From Solidesulfovibrio alcoholivorans DSM 5433 (GTDB lineage Bacteria; Desulfobacterota; Desulfovibrionia; Desulfovibrionales; Desulfovibrionaceae): a DNA stretch of 64,000 bases. The notes under the pieces are model-generated. The model was not told the origin of the DNA, did no database searches, and saw only the letters and a program-made list of their open reading frames with translations. The position numbers were made by a program, and so were the translations under genes. Below are positions 58,760 through 64,000 of the stretch, piece by piece. The first letter of the stretch is position 1. Every line of letters starts with the position of its first letter. Location: NCBI RefSeq assembly GCF_000702665.1, contig NZ_JNJA01000002.1, positions 62,001-126,000 of the forward strand. The letters are read 5' to 3'.

Positions 58760-61143
58760 AAAAGCTTCTTATCCTTTTTGTCATTTTGCTCGTCATCGGT
58801 GGTCTCTCCGGTGCGGCCGGGCTCGTGGGCCTGTATTACTGGGCTTCGAGCGATTTGCCGAGCTTTCGGAAAATTACCGATTACCGTCCGCCGCTCGTCA
58901 CCACCATCTACACCCGCGACAACAAGGTGCTGGGCTACCTCTATTCCGAAAAGCGCTTCCTGGTGACGCTTTCGGAAATGCCGGATTTTCTGCCCAAGGC
59001 CTTTCTCGCCGCCGAGGACTCCACCTTCTACCAGCACGAGGGCGTGGACATCTCGGCCATCGTGCGCGCCATGATCAAGAACCTCCAGCGCGGCGGCATC
59101 AAGCAGGGCGGCTCCACCATCACCCAGCAGATCATCAAGCGGCTGCTGCTGTCGTCCGAAAAAAGCTACAAGCGCAAGGTCAAGGAAGCGATCCTGGCCT
59201 ATCGCCTGGAGAAATACCTGACCAAGGACGAGATCCTCACTATCTACCTCAACCAGATCTACCTGGGCTCCCGGGCCTACGGCGTGGAAGCCGCGGCGCG
59301 GACCTATTTCGGCGTCCACGTGGGCGATCTGACCATCGCCCAGGCGGCGCTTTTGGCCGGCCTGCCGCAAGCGCCCACGCGCTACAGCCCGTTCCGCGAT
59401 TTCCAGTCGGCGAAGAACCGTCAGAAATACGTTCTCGGGCGTATGCTCGCCCAGGGCTGGATCACGCAGGCCCAGCACGACGCGGCCGTGGCCGAGCCGC
59501 TGGTGTTCAAAAGCATGCCCGACCCGTCGTGGGAGGTGGCCCCGTTCTATTTGGAAGAGGTGCGCCGGGAGCTTATCGACCGCTTCGGCGAGGACCAGGT
59601 CTACAACGGCGGTCTGCACGTGCACACGGCCGTGGACCTCAAGCACCAGGAGGCGGCCGAGCGGGCTCTGCGCGAGGGGCTCGTCGCCTCGGAGAAGCGC
59701 CGGGGATACAAGCCTACCCTGGAGAAACTCGACAAGGACAAATACGACGATTTCTACGCCCACAGCAACGTGCCCGAGTCCCTGCTCGTGCCCGGGCGCT
59801 GGGTCAAGGCGCTGGTGCAGGAGGTTTCCGGCCAGGGCGCGGTGGTGCGCTTCGGCGACAAGTACGGTTTCATCCCGGCCGAGGAGATGAGCTTCGCCAA
59901 GGGCAAGGTTGAGCCCGGCGACCTCGTCTGGGCCTCGGTGCTGGCCGTGCCGGAAAAACCCGGCGCGGAAAAGCCTGCGGCGCAGAAAGCCGCCGAGGCC
60001 CCCGCTTCCGGCAAGGGCAAGGGCGGCAAGGCGCAGGCCGCGGCCCCCGCGCCCCAGCCGGTGAAATCCGGCCGGCCCATGTGGAAGCTCGCCATGCAGC
60101 TCGAACCGCGCATCGAGGGGGCCATCGTGTCCATGGACCCGCGCACGGGCGAGGTGCTGGCCTGCGTCGGCGGCTTCTCCTTCGAGAAAAGCCAGTTCAA
60201 CCGCGCGACCCAGTCCTTCCGCCAGCCCGGGTCCTCGTTCAAGCCCATCGTCTATTCCGTGGCCATGGACAATGGCATGACACCGGCCACGGTGGTCATG
60301 GACGGCCCCTTTTCCTACCGCGATCCCTGGAGCGGCCAGGTCTGGTCGCCGGGCAACTACGAAGGCGACTACGGCGGCCCCATGACCATCCGCTCGGCCC
60401 TGGCCAAGTCCAAAAATCTGGTTACGGTGCGCGTGGCGCAGCAGGTGGGCATGAAGAAGATCGTGGAGCGGGCGCGCGAGCTCGGGCTTCGCGGCGAATT
60501 CGTGCCGTACCTGCCCGTGAGCCTGGGCGCGGTGGCCGTCAATCTCCTGGACATGGTGCAGGCCTATTCCGCCTTCGCCCGCGACGGCTCCACGATCAAG
60601 CCCCGCTTCGTGCTGGACGTCAAAAGTCCCTGGGGCGAGGAGATCTTCGTCAACAAGCCCGAGATCAAGCAGGTGATTTCGCCGCAGACCGCCTACATCA
60701 TGGACTGCCTGCTCAAGGAGGTCGTGCGCGCCGGCACGGCCACCGCGGTCAAGGTGCTGGGGCGGCCGCTGGCCGGCAAGACCGGCACCACCAACGATTT
60801 CCAGGACGCCTGGTTCATGGGTTTTTCGCCGTATCTGCTCTCCGGCTGCTACATCGGCTTCGACCAGCCCAAGCCCATGGGCAAGGGCGAAACCGGTGGC
60901 CGGGCGGCTCTGCCCATTTGGCTCTCCTACCGCAAGGCCGTGGAGGACGATTACCCGGTGGAGGACTTCTCGCGGCCGCCGGGCATCGCCATGGGCACGG
61001 TGGACGGGGTGCCGATGGCTTTCAAGGAAGGCACCGAGCGCGGCTCCATGGCGATCATGGACGAGGAGCAGGAAAAGGCTTTCTTCACCGACCCCAACGC
61101 GCCGCTCGGCAAGGGCGAGGACCTGCTCAAGCAGATGTTCTAG
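58756..61143 (+). CDS. mrcA: Penicillin-binding protein 1A (bifunctional peptidoglycan synthase)
   Basis: A 795-residue class A PBP starting with GTG at 58756. Residues 5-28 anchor it in the membrane. The glycosyltransferase domain has AAEDSTFYQHEGVD and QGGSTITQQ, and an OB-like insertion (YGFIPAEEMSF) plus an Ala/Lys/Pro-rich linker precede the transpeptidase domain with catalytic S493 in GSSFKP, SKN in AKSKNLV and K675 in KTGTTN. It polymerises and cross-links peptidoglycan at the periplasmic face. A strong terminator closes the run. The Ala/Lys-rich linker around residues 395-440 is longer than in most homologues by eye. Confidence 0.94.
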   Translation: MKKLLILFVILLVIGGLSGAAGLVGLYYWASSDLPSFRKITDYRPPLVTTIYTRDNKVLGYLYSEKRFLVTLSEMPDFLPKAFLAAEDSTFYQHEGVDISAIVRAMIKNLQRGGIKQGGSTITQQIIKRLLLSSEKSYKRKVKEAILAYRLEKYLTKDEILTIYLNQIYLGSRAYGVEAAARTYFGVHVGDLTIAQAALLAGLPQAPTRYSPFRDFQSAKNRQKYVLGRMLAQGWITQAQHDAAVAEPLVFKSMPDPSWEVAPFYLEEVRRELIDRFGEDQVYNGGLHVHTAVDLKHQEAAERALREGLVASEKRRGYKPTLEKLDKDKYDDFYAHSNVPESLLVPGRWVKALVQEVSGQGAVVRFGDKYGFIPAEEMSFAKGKVEPGDLVWASVLAVPEKPGAEKPAAQKAAEAPASGKGKGGKAQAAAPAPQPVKSGRPMWKLAMQLEPRIEGAIVSMDPRTGEVLACVGGFSFEKSQFNRATQSFRQPGSSFKPIVYSVAMDNGMTPATVVMDGPFSYRDPWSGQVWSPGNYEGDYGGPMTIRSALAKSKNLVTVRVAQQVGMKKIVERARELGLRGEFVPYLPVSLGAVAVNLLDMVQAYSAFARDGSTIKPRFVLDVKSPWGEEIFVNKPEIKQVISPQTAYIMDCLLKEVVRAGTATAVKVLGRPLAGKTGTTNDFQDAWFMGFSPYLLSGCYIGFDQPKPMGKGETGGRAALPIWLSYRKAVEDDYPVEDFSRPPGIAMGTVDGVPMAFKEGTERGSMAIMDEEQEKAFFTDPNAPLGKGEDLLKQMF

Positions 61144-61161
61144 CCACTCCCGCAATAAAAC

Positions 61162-61207
61162 GGCCCGCGTCGCCATCGGCGACGCGGGCCGTTCGCTTTT
61201 TTTCTGG
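61162..61207 (+). terminator. Intrinsic terminator after PBP1A
   Basis: GGCCCGCGTCGCC (61162-61174) pairs with GGCGACGCGGGCC (61178-61190) around ATC, followed by a run of T after GTTCGC. After it, 61208-61611 is unusually AT-rich toward its end and shows no gene, only a small TTGCTTT/AAAGCAA hairpin at 61361-61381. Confidence 0.9.
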
Positions 61208-61611
61208 GAAAATTGTCCGGTCGCAGAGCGGCGTTCGCGCCGCGCCCGACGCTGCACGGGCGGGCATGCACGGGGCGCGACGGGCTTGTGCCCTGGCACG
61301 CGCGTGCCCGGAGCCCATGGTGTGGAAAACACGAAGCCGTGGGTTGCTAAATGCGACGGTTTGCTTTCGCTGCAAAAGCAACGAAGTGATTTTTTGAAAA
61401 ATGTAATGGAATAAGCGGCAGGGTCAGGCGGGATTGGCGCTTGAATGGCGATATGATTTCTTGCGCGTTGTTTGGATGCGATGTGAAGGTTGAATTGTAA
61501 AAATAAATATTGTCTCGGTATTGCTTAAGCAGTGCCTGGAAGTGCGCGGGTTATGCTTTGGTGACGTTATTTGTTGCAAAAGGTTACGGCGTAAAATTAT
61601 TATTTTAACCA

Positions 61612-61638
61612 TAAACTCCCTGGGCAGGCGTCCGATAA
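61612..61638 (+). promoter_or_regulatory. Sigma-28 (FliA)-like promoter
   Basis: TAAACTCC at 61612-61619, then exactly 11 bases, then TCCGATAA at 61631-61638 compares with TAAAGTTT-N11-GCCGATAA. The -10 matches 7 of 8 positions; the -35 keeps TAAA. The start would be near 61645, about 30 bases before the ATG at 61676. Confidence 0.5.
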
Positions 61639-61675
61639 GGGCGGCAATGGTGCACGAAACCAAAGGAGAGACGCC

Positions 61676-62176
61676 ATGTCCACGGACCTGATCAGCCTTA
61701 ATTATTCTTCTACCAATACCCTTTCCACCCTGACCGGAAGCTCGACCACGTCGAGCACGAGTGCCTCGTCGGATTCGGATTCCACCGCGCTTACGATTTC
61801 CGGCGACGAGAAGAACTTTTCCAAGGGCGCGCAGACGATGCAAAAGCTCAACGATCTGGCAAGCTCTGACCCGGAGAAGTTCAAGGAAGCGGCCCAGAAG
61901 ATTTCCGACAGTTTGAGTGAAGCCGCCAGCAATTCCTCGGATTCCAACGAGGCGAAGATGTACAGCGACATGGCCGACAAGTTCGCCGAGGCCGCCAAGT
62001 CCGGCAACATGTCGTCCCTGAAGCCGTCCCAGCCACCGAGCGGCACGGGAGCCCAGTCCGCCGCCGCCCAGGCCTACGGCAACACGGCGCAACAGTCTTC
62101 CGGCAGCAATCCCATGGAAAAGATGGACAGCATCATTTCCAGCGCCCTGTCCGGCATCAGCGCGAGCGAAGCCTAG
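61676..62176 (+). CDS. Ser/Thr-rich protein of unknown function, possible flagellar-export substrate
   Basis: A 166-residue protein from an ATG with AAAGGAG nine bases upstream. The first 40 residues are almost wholly Ser, Thr, Asn and Asp (MSTDLISLNYSSTNTLSTL and on), with no hydrophobic signal peptide; residues 45-110 look helical (KGAQTMQKLNDLASSDPEKF); the last third is again Ser/Gln/Ala rich. A disordered Ser/Thr-rich N-terminus is typical of flagellar type III export substrates, and the sigma-28-like promoter points the same way. I do not recognise the family. Codon use is less GC-rich than neighbours because of the many Ser and Thr codons. Confidence 0.8.
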   Translation: MSTDLISLNYSSTNTLSTLTGSSTTSSTSASSDSDSTALTISGDEKNFSKGAQTMQKLNDLASSDPEKFKEAAQKISDSLSEAASNSSDSNEAKMYSDMADKFAEAAKSGNMSSLKPSQPPSGTGAQSAAAQAYGNTAQQSSGSNPMEKMDSIISSALSGISASEA

Positions 62177-62300
62177 TTTTTCACCTCCGTGCGCTTTCCT
62201 GCGGGCCGGCCGGCCCGCAGGAAAGCGCACGGCCGTCTGTACGCCCTGCGCCAATGCCGCCTCTCTCCTCTCGCCCGTTACACCCCTTGCCCCCTTTGAG

Positions 62301-62345
62301 GAGGTCCAGGAGGGGGGCATCCCCTCCTGGCCGCCGGAGGCATCT
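62301..62345. repeat. Dispersed hairpin repeat between convergent genes
   Basis: CCAGGAGGGG (62306-62315) and CCCCTCCTGG (62321-62330) form the hairpin, followed by CCGCCGGAGGC. Read on the minus strand the first 21 bases equal those of the copy at 26885. It lies between the stops of the Ser/Thr-rich gene and the next minus-strand gene. Confidence 0.75.
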
Positions 62346-62384
62346 TCTCTTCCCCCTCTTCCTTTCCCCCTTCTCCTCTCTCCC

Positions 62385-64000
62385 CTACACGCCTTCCTGG
62401 TCCTTGCGGCGGCCGGGGGCGGTGTTTTCGAGACTGAGGCTCGCTGCGGGCGGGTAGCGGCCGGCCAGCACGCGCATGTCGGCCAGGTAGCGGCGGAAGC
62501 TGCTTAAATAAAACGCCAGGGCCGGCGCGAAGTTGCGGCCGACGAGGCCGTCGATGAGCAGGCGGCTGATCTCTTTTTCCCGCCGCAGCACGTCCTGGGA
62601 GAGCAGGAAGACGCGGCGTTCCTCCTGGCTCATGCCGCGCATGGTCTTGGCGAGCACAGGCCGCGCCTGGGGCTGGCACATCCAGAAATAGAGGAAATCC
62701 AGAGCGTTGACGATGACCACTTTCTCCAGGTCGGCCCGGCGCTGGCGCAGGTCGGCCATGAGCGCCTTGGGCGTCTCGAGCAGGCTTGCCGCGTCCGCGT
62801 CGGGGTAGGCGCGTTCGATCTGCGCCTGGGCCTCGTAGAGTTGGCGGCATTTGTCGCGGTAGTCGCGGATGCGCATGCGCTCGTAGCGCGCCCGGTCGGC
62901 CAGGCCCTCGATGCCGGCGGCCACGCAGTCCGAGGCGAACTTCGAGATGATGGCGGCGAAGGGCTCCAGCGCGGTTTCCGGCGATGCCGCGCCGGCGGCG
63001 CGAAGGGCCAGGGCCAGGCCGTGGTTGATGCCGAGGGCCAGGGGAATCGAGAGGATGGTGCGGAAGAGATTGCCGACGGCCGCGGCCGTGGGTAGGCCGC
63101 GGTAGAGGTTGTGGCTGGCCAGGTAGAGGCCGTTGGCCAGGGCCATGATCGTGAAAAGCGCCAGGGGATTGGTTGCGGTGGTGATGCCGAGCGCCTGTTC
63201 GAGCAGCAGCTTGCGCGTGAGGATGTCGAGCAGGGGCACGGAAAAGCCGGTGAAAAAAAGCGAATCCGCGATGCGGTCGATGCTCACGTGATCGCGCAGC
63301 GCAACCAGCGAGCCGTGCCGCCGGCCGCCGCAGCCGATGGCGGCCTGGACCACGTTTCTTAGCCCCGTGATGCCGAACCAGATGCAAGCGCCGCCGTAGG
63401 CCAGCACCCACCAGGAATTGACCGAGGCGAAGGACGCGGCGGCCACGCCGAAGCCGACCAGGATCTTGAGCGCGTTCTTGATGTTGCCGCTGACGTAGCG
63501 CAGCCGCAGCCGGGGGCGGGCCGTGGCCGCGTGGAGCCTGTCCGCGGTCTTGTCCTGGATGCCGCCCAGGGTGTGGATGTTGGCCGTCTCCGGCGTCGCC
63601 TTGTAGTAGCGGCGCGCCGTCCACGACAGCCGCCAGTGGTAGCCGGCCATGCGCAGGCCGGGCAGTTCGCGCAGGCGGCGCAACAGCCGCGTGCACGGCC
63701 CCGGGCCGAAGGCGTCGGGCAGGGCGGACAGGCGAGGGGTCACGGCCATGCCCACGGAGATGGACCGGCGCAGGCTTTCCTGCGGGGCCTTGGCGCGCCG
63801 GGCCAGATGCGCCAGGGCGCGCGCGGGCAGGGTGTCGGCCACCACCAGCCCCATGCCGTGGCAGGAGGTGGAGCGGCCCGTGGAATCCGAGCCCAGGCAT
63901 GCGCCAAGCGGGGCCTGGCGGTAGATGTCGCAAAGGGCCGCCGCCTCCTGGCGCAAGGTCAGGAGCCGGTCGGCCGTGTCCTCGTCGCCTGCGTTGCGGG
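62385..64000 (-). CDS. Large membrane protein of unknown function (partial, 5' end outside)
   Basis: At least 537 residues are visible; the frame is open to the right edge, so the start lies beyond 64000. The N-terminal visible part is soluble and basic; a central part has about five hydrophobic segments (for example NALKILVGFGVAAASFASV, SWWVLAYGGACIWFGITGL, ALFTIMALANGLYLASH); the C-terminal 170 residues are soluble and helical with charged stretches (IERAYPDADAASLLETPKAL). I do not recognise the family with confidence; the layout vaguely recalls large 'site-specific recombinase'-annotated membrane proteins, but no signature motif was found. Confidence 0.8.
   Translation of the reverse strand, partial: RNAGDEDTADRLLTLRQEAAALCDIYRQAPLGACLGSDSTGRSTSCHGMGLVVADTLPARALAHLARRAKAPQESLRRSISVGMAVTPRLSALPDAFGPGPCTRLLRRLRELPGLRMAGYHWRLSWTARRYYKATPETANIHTLGGIQDKTADRLHAATARPRLRLRYVSGNIKNALKILVGFGVAAASFASVNSWWVLAYGGACIWFGITGLRNVVQAAIGCGGRRHGSLVALRDHVSIDRIADSLFFTGFSVPLLDILTRKLLLEQALGITTATNPLALFTIMALANGLYLASHNLYRGLPTAAAVGNLFRTILSIPLALGINHGLALALRAAGAASPETALEPFAAIISKFASDCVAAGIEGLADRARYERMRIRDYRDKCRQLYEAQAQIERAYPDADAASLLETPKALMADLRQRRADLEKVVIVNALDFLYFWMCQPQARPVLAKTMRGMSQEERRVFLLSQDVLRREKEISRLLIDGLVGRNFAPALAFYLSSFRRYLADMRVLAGRYPPAASLSLENTAPGRRKDQEGV

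Overview
The window is GC-rich chromosomal DNA from a sulfate-reducing bacterium of the Desulfovibrionaceae (Desulfovibrio/Solidesulfovibrio-like). This rests on gene content: a rubredoxin plus rubredoxin:oxygen oxidoreductase pair, a chemoreceptor with a periplasmic CxxCH haem site next to a tetrahaem cytochrome c, futalosine-pathway menaquinone genes, an iron-containing alcohol dehydrogenase, a large multihaem cytochrome and a membrane-linked molybdenum hydroxylase. No tRNA, rRNA, CRISPR array, insertion sequence or prophage was seen; the region reads as a stable housekeeping and energy-metabolism segment.

Layout. 1-5.1 kb: a molybdenum hydroxylase operon (2Fe-2S, Mo and FAD subunits, a cytochrome b anchor, a small helical protein) closed by a hairpin terminator. 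5.2-9.4 kb: a membrane protein, a quinone-reductase-like dehydrogenase, a SUI1/YciH factor, a 700-base non-coding stretch with a sigma-54 promoter and a probable small RNA, and a glycosyltransferase. 9.7-13.3 kb: alcohol dehydrogenase with its likely sigma-54 activator upstream. 13.6-19.3 kb: a GH25-type lipoprotein, a DUF296 protein, rubredoxin-Roo with an operator-like promoter, the haem chemoreceptor and the tetrahaem cytochrome. 19.5-28 kb: a purL / prenyl synthase / mqnD / mqnB / UDP-sugar dehydrogenase run on the minus strand, then the menaquinone methyltransferase. 28.2-32 kb: a two-gene membrane electron-transfer module, a bd-oxidase-like membrane protein fused to eight c-type haem sites plus its membrane partner. 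32-44 kb: a TPR glycosyltransferase, a DUF362 ferredoxin protein, an MscS channel, TrmJ, two flavin disulfide-oxidoreductase-like enzymes and two GT4 glycosyltransferases. 44-52 kb: a CBS/PAS hybrid histidine kinase, a histidine phosphatase, another glycosyltransferase, an FkbM methyltransferase and a second kinase with an eroded ATPase domain. 52.6-57 kb: ammonium transport and PII control (amt-glnK-glnD). 57-61 kb: peroxiredoxin, two small proteins and PBP1A. 61.6-64 kb: a Ser/Thr-rich protein behind a sigma-28-like promoter and a large unknown membrane protein cut by the window edge.

How it fits together. Several modules meet at the menaquinone pool: mqnB, mqnD, a prenyl diphosphate synthase and the methyltransferase help make menaquinone, while the Mo hydroxylase cytochrome b and the bd-like/multihaem module probably exchange electrons with it. 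Roo/rubredoxin and peroxiredoxin give oxygen protection, and the haem chemoreceptor could steer the cell by redox or oxygen. Sigma-54 control appears twice (alcohol dehydrogenase and a putative small RNA) and a sigma-28-like promoter once.

The most interesting unexplained items are the sigma-54 small-RNA locus at 7.73-7.94 kb, the bd-like/octahaem fusion at 28.2-32 kb, the Ser/Thr-rich gene at 61.7 kb, and a family of dispersed hairpin repeats found mostly between convergent genes but once inside the mqnB reading frame.
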